Source: DATBGO01 sp036558005 (GTDB lineage: Bacteria; Actinomycetota; Actinomycetes; Streptosporangiales; Streptosporangiaceae). From it: 64,000 nt of DNA. This document shows, piece after piece, positions 15,848 through 22,602 of the stretch (the stretch's first letter is position 1; every line of letters starts with the position of its first letter). The notes below the pieces were generated by a model that was not told the DNA's origin, did not search any database, and was given only the letters and a program-made list of their open reading frames with translations. The position numbers and the translations under genes were made by a program. Location of the stretch: NCBI GenBank assembly GCA_036558005.1, contig DATBGO010000068.1, positions 1 to 64,000 of the forward strand. The letters run 5' to 3'.

Positions 15848-15887
15848 GCCGGCCAGCCCGGCCGGGAATGCGGCCGGGCTGGCCGGC
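15848..15887 (+). terminator. Perfect 16-bp hairpin between anti-sigma and thioredoxin genes
   Basis: GCCGGCCAGCCCGGCC (15848-15863) is exactly complementary to 15872-15887 across an 8-nt loop. Together with the hairpin just upstream it should stop transcription. An ATG at 15868 sits in the loop, which makes it an unlikely start for the next gene. Confidence 0.65.
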
Positions 15888-15900
15888 GCTTAAGTACTTC

Positions 15901-16323
15901 GTGACCGCAGGGCTGATCGTGCTCGCCGTCCTTCTTGGCGTTTCGGCGGCGGCAGGAATGGCCTGGCGGCAGCGCAACGGCCGGCTGCGGGCAGCGCCCG
16001 GCGAGGCGGCCGGGCCGGTGATGACCAGCGCGCAGCTGGGCTCGCCACTGGGGTCACGGGCCACGCTCGTGCAGTTCTCCACCGCGTTCTGCGCGCCATG
16101 CCGGGCCACCCGCCGGATCCTGGCCGACGTCGCCGGGATGGTCGACGGCGTGGCCCACGTGGAGATCGATGCTGAATCCCGGCTGGACCTGGTGCGCAGC
16201 CTGGACGTCCGGCGGACGCCGACCGTGCTGGTGCTCGGCCCGGACGGCCGGATCGCCCGGCGGGCGAGCGGCCAGCCCCGCAAGGCCGACGTGATCGCGG
16301 CGCTGGGCGGAGTGGCGAGATGA
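15901..16323 (+). CDS. Membrane-anchored thioredoxin-fold protein
   Basis: A 140-residue protein with an N-terminal transmembrane anchor (about 5-25) and a thioredoxin domain. The active site is Cys64-Ala-Pro-Cys67 in Phe-Cys-Ala-Pro-Cys-Arg. The cis-Pro loop reads Arg-Arg-Thr-Pro-Thr-Val-Leu-Val-Leu. It probably acts as a thiol-disulfide protein on the outer face of the membrane. The GTG at 15901 is preferred over ATG 15868 because that ATG lies in the loop of a strong hairpin. It belongs with the DUF4395 and sulfurtransferase genes that follow, a grouping I know from other actinobacteria. Confidence 0.78.
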   Translation: MTAGLIVLAVLLGVSAAAGMAWRQRNGRLRAAPGEAAGPVMTSAQLGSPLGSRATLVQFSTAFCAPCRATRRILADVAGMVDGVAHVEIDAESRLDLVRSLDVRRTPTVLVLGPDGRIARRASGQPRKADVIAALGGVAR

Positions 16324-16380
16324 AGAAGCCCTACTTTTCTGGTCGGGAAAGATGGTAGTGACAGCGGCGAGGCCCGCACG

Positions 16381-16386
16381 TAGCAT
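16381..16386 (+). promoter_or_regulatory. -10 element for leaderless leader-peptide transcript
   Basis: TAGCAT ends seven bases before the ATG at 16394. This places the predicted transcript start at the leader peptide's first codon and marks the likely promoter of the DUF4395-sseA-DUF1416 operon. Confidence 0.5.
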
Positions 16387-16393
16387 CGGCAGC

Positions 16394-16555
16394 ATGCCCG
16401 AGATGATCGTGGCCATGCGCGGGAACTGGCGGCAGCGGCCGGCCGCGCTCACCAAGCGGCGTGCGGTGGATTTCTGCCGCGTGGCTACCGCGCTGTGTCC
16501 CCCGTTCCCTGGCGGCAGCCAGCCCGCCGCGCCGCCGCGCGGCCGCGGCCGCTGA
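16394..16555 (+). CDS. Putative regulatory leader peptide of a sulfur operon
   Basis: A 53-residue open frame. Its core, Leu-Thr-Lys-Arg-Arg-Ala-Val-Asp-Phe-Cys-Arg then Ala-Leu-Cys, has the pattern of the short actinobacterial 'putative leader peptides' found ahead of sulfur and cysteine genes (x-Arg-Arg-x-Val-Asp-Leu-x-Arg with one or two Cys). Cys codons are at residues 28 and 35. The tail after Cys35 is Pro/Gly/Arg-rich and may not matter. It lies 131 bp before DUF4395. Ribosome stalling at the Cys codons, with effects on downstream expression, is the inferred role. The ATG at 16415 would be a shorter alternative. Confidence 0.6.
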   Translation: MPEMIVAMRGNWRQRPAALTKRRAVDFCRVATALCPPFPGGSQPAAPPRGRGR

Positions 16556-16590
16556 CTGCAGCCCGCGCCGGGCCCGGCAGGGCCGGCTCC

Positions 16591-16614
16591 GGTGCGCCGC
16601 CGCGAGGCGGCACC
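16591..16614 (+). promoter_or_regulatory. Hairpin between leader peptide and DUF4395, possible attenuator
   Basis: A GCCGCC/GGCGGC stem (16596-16601 with 16606-16611) closed by a GCGA tetraloop, extended by GGT/ACC across a two-base bulge. GC-rich blocks on each side (16567-16580 and 16645-16660) could form alternative pairings. An attenuator role is inferred from its place between leader peptide and operon. Confidence 0.35.
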
Positions 16615-16686
16615 GCCGACCAGCCGGCGGACGCGCCGCGCGCCCGGCCCGGCCGCATTCGCCGTAAATCCCCGGAGGAACCGCCG

Positions 16687-17142
16687 ATGAACATCGATCC
16701 GCGCGGCCCGCGCTTCGGCGCGCTCGTCACCCTGGTGGTCTTTGCCGTGGTTCTGGTCACCTCTAACGTGTGGCTGCTCGGCGCGCAGGCGCTGGTCTTC
16801 GCCGCGGGCGCGGCGCTCGGCCCGCACAGATCGCCCTACGGGCTCGCCTACCGGTGGCTGATCAGGCCCCGGCTGGGCCCGCCGGGCGGGCTAGAGCCCG
16901 CCGCCCCGCCCCGGTTTGCCCAGGCCATGGGATTGTTTATCGCCGTCATCGGGGTGATCGGTTACGGCACGGGCATAACCCCCCTGGGGATGGCCGCTGC
17001 CAGCGCGGGCCTGGTAGCCGCGTTTCTCAACGGAGTCGTGGGCCTCTGCCTGGGCTGCGAGATCTATCTGGTAATCCGACGAACATGGCCGGGCCGGCAG
17101 CTGCTGGCGACGGCCGAAGCCGACAAGGAGGTTCCCATATGA
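16687..17142 (+). CDS. DUF4395 integral membrane protein
   Basis: A 151-residue protein with four predicted membrane segments (about 10-27, 30-45, 75-95 and 100-125). It has a conserved-looking Cys pair in Gly-Leu-Cys-Leu-Gly-Cys-Glu near residue 123. Members sit in actinobacterial clusters with thioredoxin-like and thiosulfate sulfurtransferase proteins; their function is not settled, but transport or handling of a sulfur species is often suspected. The ATG at 16687 has GGAGGA eight bases upstream. Its stop overlaps the sulfurtransferase start by 4 bp. Confidence 0.85.
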   Translation: MNIDPRGPRFGALVTLVVFAVVLVTSNVWLLGAQALVFAAGAALGPHRSPYGLAYRWLIRPRLGPPGGLEPAAPPRFAQAMGLFIAVIGVIGYGTGITPLGMAAASAGLVAAFLNGVVGLCLGCEIYLVIRRTWPGRQLLATAEADKEVPI

Positions 17143-17981
17143 GCCGTTCTGACGTCCTCGTGGACGCCGACTGGGTGCAAGCCCACGGCAGCGATCCCGG
17201 CGTGGTCCTGGTCGAGGTGGACGAGGACACCAGCGCCTACGACAAGGGCCACATCCGCGGTGCGGTGAAGGTTGACTGGAAGGCTGACCTGCAGGACCCG
17301 GTCCGCCGGGACTTCGTGGACAAGGCCGGCTTCGAGGCGCTGCTGTCCAAGCGCGGCATCTCCAACGACGACACCATCGTGCTCTACGGCGGCAACAACA
17401 ACTGGTTCGCGGCGTACGCCTACTGGTACTTCCGGCTGTACGGGCACCGCAACGTGCAGCTGCTCGACGGCGGCAGGAAGAAGTGGGAACTGGATGGCCG
17501 CGAGCTGGTCACCGACGTGCCCGAGCGGGCCGGGACCAGTTACACAGCGACCGAGCAGGACCACGCCATCCGGGCGTTCCGCGACGAGGTGGTCGCCGCG
17601 ATCGGGCACCGCAACCTGGTCGACGTCCGCTCGCCGGATGAGTTCGCCGGCCGCCTGCTGGCCCCGGCGCACCTGCCCCAGGAGCAGGCCCAGCGCGGCG
17701 GGCACATCCCGACCGCGAAGAACGTGCCCTGGTCGAAGGCGGCCGAGGAGGACGGCACGTTCAAGTCTGACGACGCGCTGCGCGCGCTCTACGGCGACGA
17801 GGCCGGCGTGGACTTCAGCGTCGACACCATCGCATACTGCCGTATCGGCGAGCGGTCGGCGCACACCTGGTTCGTGCTGCACGAGCTGCTCGGCCAGCCG
17901 AACGTGAAGAACTATGACGGATCATGGACCGAGTACGGCTCGCTGGTCGGGGTCCCGATCGAGGTAGGAGACGGCAGATGA
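17139..17981 (+). CDS. sseA: Thiosulfate sulfurtransferase (two-domain rhodanese)
   Basis: A 280-residue protein with two rhodanese domains. The second carries the active-site Cys234 in Tyr-Cys-Arg-Ile-Gly-Glu-Arg-Ser. The first, structural domain contains Asp-Asp-Thr-Ile-Val-Leu-Tyr-Gly-Gly-Asn-Asn-Asn-Trp-Phe. This is the CysA/SseA form that is strongly conserved in actinobacteria. It transfers sulfane sulfur from thiosulfate to an acceptor. ATG 17139 has AAGGAGG eight bases upstream and overlaps DUF4395 by 4 bp. Its stop overlaps DUF1416 by 4 bp, so three genes form one operon. Confidence 0.93.
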   Translation: MSRSDVLVDADWVQAHGSDPGVVLVEVDEDTSAYDKGHIRGAVKVDWKADLQDPVRRDFVDKAGFEALLSKRGISNDDTIVLYGGNNNWFAAYAYWYFRLYGHRNVQLLDGGRKKWELDGRELVTDVPERAGTSYTATEQDHAIRAFRDEVVAAIGHRNLVDVRSPDEFAGRLLAPAHLPQEQAQRGGHIPTAKNVPWSKAAEEDGTFKSDDALRALYGDEAGVDFSVDTIAYCRIGERSAHTWFVLHELLGQPNVKNYDGSWTEYGSLVGVPIEVGDGR

Positions 17982-18283
17982 GCAGTGAAGGGTGCGGTGC
18001 GCCGGCCGGCGGGGCAGCGCTGCCAGCCGACGCGGGCAACCAGGCGGTGGTGCAGGGCAGGGTGACCAAAGGCGGATCCGCGGTGCCGGTCGGCTACGCC
18101 CGGCTGCTGAACTCCGGTGGCGACTTCGTCGCGGAGGTGCCGCTCGGCGAGGACGGCGGGTTCCGGTTCTTCGCCGCTCCGGGCACCTGGACGCTGCGGG
18201 TGCTCGCCCCGGGCGGGATCCGGGCCGAGCGCACCGTCTCCGCGGCGACCGGCAAGATAGCCGAGCTGGAGGTCGCGGTCTGA
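17978..18283 (+). CDS. DUF1416 protein
   Basis: A 101-residue protein of the DUF1416 family, nearly always found directly after the actinobacterial thiosulfate sulfurtransferase. The sequence is beta-rich, with Gln-Gly-Arg-Val-Thr-Lys-Gly-Gly, Gly-Tyr-Ala-Arg-Leu-Leu and Phe-Arg-Phe-Phe-Ala-Ala-Pro-Gly-Thr-Trp, which suggests a carboxypeptidase-regulatory-like beta-sandwich. It may act with or on the sulfurtransferase. The start ATG shares 4 bp with the sseA stop. A perfect hairpin follows within 40 bp. Confidence 0.88.
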   Translation: MSSEGCGAPAGGAALPADAGNQAVVQGRVTKGGSAVPVGYARLLNSGGDFVAEVPLGEDGGFRFFAAPGTWTLRVLAPGGIRAERTVSAATGKIAELEVAV

Positions 18284-18320
18284 GCTGGCCGCCGCGGCGG
18301 CCAGCACCAGCGCGGATGAC

Positions 18321-18362
18321 CGTGACGGCTTTCCCGGGTGACAGTCCGGGGGAGCCGTCACG
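18321..18362 (+). terminator. Hairpin terminator of the sulfur operon
   Basis: CGTGACGGCT (18321-18330) pairs perfectly with AGCCGTCACG (18353-18362), with further pairing of CCCGG and CCGGG inside. T-rich sequence follows (about 18374-18400). It separates DUF1416 from the phosphate operon. Confidence 0.7.
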
Positions 18363-18522
18363 TTCTGTAGCGGCGCAGTTTTCTTTCCTGTCATCTGTTC
18401 GTTGTGTTTCTCATCACGTGGTGTTCAACTCCCCGTTACCTGGGTGGCTTAGAAAGTGAATCGGGCCGCGGCTGGCGCGGCCGGCTTCACGGCACAACAA
18501 GTCGCTGGGGGCGAGACAAGGC
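18363..18522 (+). promoter_or_regulatory. Promoter/leader region of the pst operon
   Basis: A 160-bp AT-richer stretch. It has GTTC/GTTA-containing words near 18385-18440, some of which resemble half-sites of the 11-bp direct repeats bound by PhoP in Streptomyces. Spacing and matches are imperfect, so I do not call a PHO box. No gene is seen. Confidence 0.3.
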
Positions 18523-19359
18523 ATGTCAATCGAGGCCGAACCGGCCAGGCCAGGCCAGGATCCGGCCGGCCAGGGCAGCCGGGGGACCGGGCCACCCGCC
18601 GCCGGTGACACCGTGCTCAGCGCGGTGGACCTCACGCTCAGCTTCGGCCCGCGGGCGATTCTCTCCGATCTGCGCGCTGACATCCGCCGCGGCGTGGTCA
18701 CCGCGCTGATCGGGCCGACCGGCTCGGGCAAGACGACGCTGCTGCGCACGTTCAACCGGATGAACGACAAGGTGACCGGGTACCGGCACGCCGGGGACGT
18801 GCTGCTGGACGGGCGCAGCATCTGGCATCCCGGCGTCGAGGTGATGTCGCTGCGGCGCAAGGTCGGCATGCTGTTCCAGCGGCCGAACCCGTTCCCGATG
18901 TCGATCATGGACAACGTGGTCGCCGGGGCGCGCGCGCACCGGCTGGCCAGCCGGGCCGGGCTCAGGGCGCTGGCCGAGCAGCGGCTGAGGGAAGTCGGGC
19001 TGTGGGACGCGGTGGCCGAGCGGCTCAAGGACTCCCCGTTCCGGCTCTCCGGCGGCCAGCAGCAGCTGCTGTGCCTGTCCAGGGCGCTGGCCATCGGCCC
19101 GGACGTGCTGCTGCTTGACGAGCCGACGTCGTCGCTCGACCCGGTCGCCACCGAGTCGATCGAGGCGCTGATCCGCACGCTGGTGCCGGCGCTGACGGTG
19201 GTGATCGTCACGCACAACCTGGCCCAGGCGCGCCGGGTCGCCGACCGGACAATCTTCCTCAACCGCGGACGCCTGGTGGAGCACGGCGACACCCAGCAGG
19301 TGTTCGAGAACCCCGCAGAAGAAGAAACGGCCCGCTACGTGAGCGGCCGCTTCGGCTAA
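18523..19359 (+). CDS. pstB: Phosphate ABC transporter ATP-binding protein
   Basis: A 278-residue ABC ATPase. Walker A Gly-Pro-Thr-Gly-Ser-Gly-Lys-Thr is at 64-71. The Q-loop Phe-Gln-Arg-Pro-Asn-Pro-Phe-Pro-Met-Ser-Ile is diagnostic of PstB. The signature is Leu-Ser-Gly-Gly-Gln-Gln-Gln, Walker B Leu-Leu-Leu-Asp-Glu-Pro-Thr, and the switch His is in Val-Thr-His-Asn. It powers high-affinity phosphate uptake with PstS, PstC and PstA. Compared with the usual pstS-C-A-B order the ATPase gene comes first here. A hairpin between pstB and pstS may set different expression levels. The first 28 residues are a disordered extension. Confidence 0.93.
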   Translation: MSIEAEPARPGQDPAGQGSRGTGPPAAGDTVLSAVDLTLSFGPRAILSDLRADIRRGVVTALIGPTGSGKTTLLRTFNRMNDKVTGYRHAGDVLLDGRSIWHPGVEVMSLRRKVGMLFQRPNPFPMSIMDNVVAGARAHRLASRAGLRALAEQRLREVGLWDAVAERLKDSPFRLSGGQQQLLCLSRALAIGPDVLLLDEPTSSLDPVATESIEALIRTLVPALTVVIVTHNLAQARRVADRTIFLNRGRLVEHGDTQQVFENPAEEETARYVSGRFG

Positions 19360-19369
19360 CCAGGACCCG

Positions 19370-19403
19370 CCCGGGTGAGAGGACAGCACTCCTCCCACCC
19401 GGG
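19370..19403 (+). terminator. Hairpin between pstB and pstS (partial terminator or processing site)
   Basis: CCCGGGTG (19370-19377) pairs with CACCCGGG (19396-19403). After one mismatch, GAGGA pairs with TCCTC around a CAGCAC loop. In an operon that must make far more binding protein than ATPase, such a stem could be an attenuator or an mRNA processing site. Confidence 0.5.
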
Positions 19404-19439
19404 GGCAAAGGGCCGCGCTACCCGCACGGTCCCCTCATC

Positions 19440-19482
19440 GCACGCGCCGCGTGCGAGTCGTGTAGCGCACGTTCCAACGTGC
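19440..19482 (+). promoter_or_regulatory. Two small hairpins in the pstS 5' region
   Basis: GCACGC/GCGTGC (19440-19454) and the perfect GCACGTT-CC-AACGTGC (19467-19482) lie just before the AAGGAG ribosome site of pstS. They may stabilise a separately accumulating pstS message. Confidence 0.4.
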
Positions 19483-19504
19483 AGAAACAAAGGAGTATTC
19501 CTCC

Positions 19505-20599
19505 GTGGGCAACAGAATCCGCACGGTGTGCGCCGCGGCCGCTGTGTTGCCGCTCGCACTGCTCGCGGCATGTGGCAGCTCGGGCTCGTCGCCATCGTCG
19601 TCGTCCTCGGCGGCGGCCAAGCACGGTGTCTCGATCATTGAGAGCGGCAGTACCTTGATGTTCCCGTTGTTCGGTGCCTGGCAGACGGCTTACAACACCG
19701 ACGTACCTGACGTGACGATCGCCACGGCAGGAACTGGCTCAGGTGCCGGCATCGCCGGTGCGTCTACCGGAACGGTGACGATCGGGGCGTCCGACGCCTA
19801 CCTTTCGCCTGCCAACATCCAGCAGTACCCGGGACTGGTCAACATTCCGCTGACGGTCGCCGCGCTGATGGTCAACTACAACGTCCCCGGCGTGAAGAAG
19901 GCGCTGAACCTGAACGGCACAGTGCTTGCCCAGATCTACGCCGGCAAGATCACGAAGTGGAATGACCCGGCTATCGCCAAGCTGAACCCCGGCGTGAACC
20001 TGCCAGCGCAGACGATCGTGACACTGCACCGCGCGGACAGCTCGGGCAGCACCTTCCTGTTCACCTCCTACCTGAACGCCCAGGACCCGAGCGGGTGGAG
20101 CTCATCCGCGGTCGGCACCACGGTCAGCTGGCCGTCAGCGCCCGGCGCACTGGCCGAGACGGGCAGCGGCGGCATGGTCAGCGCCTGCGGCACGACCAAG
20201 GGCTGCATCGCTTACATCGGCATTAGCTACCTGTCCAAGACCCAGGACGCCGGTCTCGGCGAGGCGTCGCTGGCCAACAAGGCGGGCAAGTTCACCCAGG
20301 CCACCACGAGCACGATCAACGCCGCGCTGGCCAGCTTCTCGCCCAGCACGCCGGCCACTGGCTCGCAGGCGCTGATCAACACCTCGGCGCCGAACGGCTT
20401 CCCGATCGTCAACTACGAGTACGCGGTCGTTAAGAAGACGCAGCCGGACGCGGCCACCGCGAAGGCGCTCAAGGCCTTCCTGAAGTGGACGCTCACCACC
20501 GGTTCCAGCTCGACCTTCCTCGGCGCGGTGGGCTTCCTGCCGCTGCCGTCGAACGTCGAGACGATCGCGGAGAATCTGATCAACTCGATCAGCGGCTGA
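19505..20599 (+). CDS. pstS: Phosphate ABC transporter substrate-binding lipoprotein
   Basis: A 364-residue lipoprotein. The signal peptide (1-22) ends in Leu-Leu-Ala-Ala-Cys, with the lipidated Cys at 23 followed by a Ser-rich linker. Phosphate-binding segments are visible: Ser-Gly-Ser-Thr near the N-terminus of the mature chain, Gly-Ala-Ser-Asp-Ala-Tyr-Leu, and Arg-Ala-Asp-Ser-Ser-Gly-Ser-Thr-Phe. The GTG start has AAAGGAG upstream. It captures phosphate outside the membrane for PstC/PstA. Its GC content is a little lower than its neighbours', as is common for abundant exported proteins. Confidence 0.94.
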   Translation: MGNRIRTVCAAAAVLPLALLAACGSSGSSPSSSSSAAAKHGVSIIESGSTLMFPLFGAWQTAYNTDVPDVTIATAGTGSGAGIAGASTGTVTIGASDAYLSPANIQQYPGLVNIPLTVAALMVNYNVPGVKKALNLNGTVLAQIYAGKITKWNDPAIAKLNPGVNLPAQTIVTLHRADSSGSTFLFTSYLNAQDPSGWSSSAVGTTVSWPSAPGALAETGSGGMVSACGTTKGCIAYIGISYLSKTQDAGLGEASLANKAGKFTQATTSTINAALASFSPSTPATGSQALINTSAPNGFPIVNYEYAVVKKTQPDAATAKALKAFLKWTLTTGSSSTFLGAVGFLPLPSNVETIAENLINSISG

Positions 20600-20603
20600 G
20601 TTC

Positions 20604-21674
20604 ATGGCTGCTTCTGCACCCACGGTGCCGGACGGAGGGGCGGCGAGCCCGCCCCTCCGCCGGCTCGGCGCGGCGGCCACACGACGGATCCGCAATGGCG
20701 ACCTGGTCCGCTGGACCGGGCTGGCCGGGGCGATCGTCCCGGTCCTCATGCTCGGGTTCGTCTTCGTCGTGCTGCTGTCCGAAGCGCTGCCCGCGATCTC
20801 GTTCAACGGCTGGCACTTCGTCACCGGCAGCGCGTGGAGCTTCGGCTCGCAGTACTCGACGCCGATCAACACCGGCGGCGTCTCCCATCAGGCGGGCGAG
20901 ACGTTCGGGGCGCTGCCGCAGATCATCGGCACGCTGGAGACCTCGCTGATCGCGCTGATCGTGGCCATCCCGGTGTCGGTCGGGGCTGCCCTGGTCATTG
21001 TCGAGCGGCTACCCCGGCAAGTGGCCAGCGTGGTAGGCGGCTTCCTCGAACTGCTGGCTGGCATTCCCAGCGTGATCGTCGGCCTGTGGGGAGCGCTGAC
21101 CTTCGGCCCGTTCCTGGCCCACCACGTTTCCCCGTGGCTGGCCAGCCACGCGCCGGATGTGCCGGTGCTCAGTTACTTCCGCGGCTCGCCGGGCAACGGG
21201 CAGGGGCTGCTGACCTCCGGGCTGGTCCTGGCCGTCATGGTCATCCCGATCATCGCCGCCACCTCCAGGGACCTGATCCGGCAGGTGCCGCTGCTGCCGC
21301 GCGAAGGCGCGGTGGCGCTGGGCATGTCGGACTGGGAGTGCGCCCGGCGGGTCACGCTGCCCTGGGTCGGCAGCGGCATCGTCGGTGCTGCCGTGCTCGG
21401 GCTCGGCCGCGCCCTCGGCGAGACCATCGCCGTGGCCATGGTCTGCGGCGTGGCGCTGGGCCAGATCCCCGGCAACCTGTACCAGGCGATGAGCACGATC
21501 GCCGCGAACCTCGTGCAGAACCTCGACACCGCGATCCTGAGTCCGCTCGGCATCAAGACCTACGCCGAGCTCGCGCTCGTCCTCATGGTCATCACGCTCG
21601 CCGCGAACGTGCTCGCCCGGCTGATGGTCCGGCGGGTGTCCGGAACCGCGCTACCTGTCGGCAGGGGGCTGTGA
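20604..21674 (+). CDS. pstC: Phosphate ABC transporter permease PstC
   Basis: A 356-residue permease with six core membrane segments. The binding-protein-dependent transport motif includes Glu-Gly-Ala-Val-Ala-Leu-Gly-Met-Ser-Asp-Trp-Glu. Gly-Ile-Pro-Ser-Val-Ile-Val-Gly-Leu-Trp-Gly is the usual Pst permease block. The long periplasmic loop after TM1 identifies PstC rather than PstA. It starts four bases after the pstS stop, so the two are co-transcribed. Confidence 0.92.
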   Translation: MAASAPTVPDGGAASPPLRRLGAAATRRIRNGDLVRWTGLAGAIVPVLMLGFVFVVLLSEALPAISFNGWHFVTGSAWSFGSQYSTPINTGGVSHQAGETFGALPQIIGTLETSLIALIVAIPVSVGAALVIVERLPRQVASVVGGFLELLAGIPSVIVGLWGALTFGPFLAHHVSPWLASHAPDVPVLSYFRGSPGNGQGLLTSGLVLAVMVIPIIAATSRDLIRQVPLLPREGAVALGMSDWECARRVTLPWVGSGIVGAAVLGLGRALGETIAVAMVCGVALGQIPGNLYQAMSTIAANLVQNLDTAILSPLGIKTYAELALVLMVITLAANVLARLMVRRVSGTALPVGRGL

Positions 21675-21678
21675 GCAG

Positions 21679-22602
21679 ATGAGCGATAACCCCGCTTCGG
21701 GCCGGCCGGCCGGCCCTGGTGCGGCTGGCCCCGCCGAGCGCACGGCGGGTGACTGGCCCGAGGTGCCGCTGCGCCGGAAGATCTCCAACTACGCGTTCTG
21801 GGTGCTGTGCTTCGGCGCCCTGGCGCTCGTGGTCGGCCCGGCGGTGTGGCTGGCCGGCGGCGTGATCGCCCGTGCTGTCCCGCACTTCCAGTGGAGCGTG
21901 CTGACCACCGACACCACCGGCGTCGGCGGTGGCCTGGAGAACGCCATCCTGGGCACGTTCGTGATCACCGTCGGAGTGCTGATCATCGGCGGCACCATCA
22001 GCATCCTCACCGGCCTGTACCTGTCGGAGTTCGCGACCGGCCGGCACCGCACGTTCCTGCGCGGCGGCTACGAGGTGCTGGCCGGTATCCCGTCGATCGT
22101 GATGGGCTACGTCGGGTTCGTCGCCCTCGTCGTCGGCCTGCACTGGCACTTCGGCCTGCTGCCCGCGGTGCTGGTGGTGTCGGTGATCACGATCCCGTAC
22201 ATCACCAAGGCCACCGAATCCTCGCTCAGCCAGGTGCCCGCCGCCTACCGGGAGGGCGCCGAGGCGCTGGGCATCTCACCGGGCTGGACCCTGCGCAAGA
22301 TCGTGCTGAAGTCCGCGACACCGGGCATTGTCACCGGCCTGCTGGTAGCGATCGCGATCTCGGTGGGGGAGACGGCGCCGCTGCTGTACACGGCCGGCTG
22401 GAATGACACCAACCCGTCATCGGCGCTGACCGATCACCCGATCGGCTTCCTGACGTACCCGATCTGGAGCTTCTTCGACTCACCGGTCCCTGCGCTGCAG
22501 GTCTTGTCCTACGACGCGGCACTGCTGCTGTTCGTGTTCGTGCTGCTGATCATCATCGCGGGACGCGTGATCATAGCGTTCTCCCGGCGTAATGCGGAGT
22601 GA
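21679..22602 (+). CDS. pstA: Phosphate ABC transporter permease PstA
   Basis: A 307-residue permease with six membrane segments. It has Gly-Ile-Pro-Ser-Ile-Val-Met-Gly-Tyr and the coupling motif Glu-Gly-Ala-Glu-Ala-Leu-Gly-Ile-Ser-Pro-Gly-Trp, then Gly-Glu-Thr-Ala-Pro-Leu-Leu. It pairs with PstC to form the phosphate channel. Its stop shares GTGA with the start of a GntR-like regulator gene. No phoU is visible in the operon. Confidence 0.92.
   Translation: MSDNPASGRPAGPGAAGPAERTAGDWPEVPLRRKISNYAFWVLCFGALALVVGPAVWLAGGVIARAVPHFQWSVLTTDTTGVGGGLENAILGTFVITVGVLIIGGTISILTGLYLSEFATGRHRTFLRGGYEVLAGIPSIVMGYVGFVALVVGLHWHFGLLPAVLVVSVITIPYITKATESSLSQVPAAYREGAEALGISPGWTLRKIVLKSATPGIVTGLLVAIAISVGETAPLLYTAGWNDTNPSSALTDHPIGFLTYPIWSFFDSPVPALQVLSYDAALLLFVFVLLIIIAGRVIIAFSRRNAE

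Noticed and set aside
18380..18445. PHO box upstream of pstB
   Set aside because: GTTC/GTTA words are present, but the spacing is 12 rather than 11 and matches to the repeat consensus are poor.
19375..19641. Plus-strand frame spanning the pstB-pstS gap
   Set aside because: It runs through hairpins and into pstS in another frame, and the product has no recognisable features.
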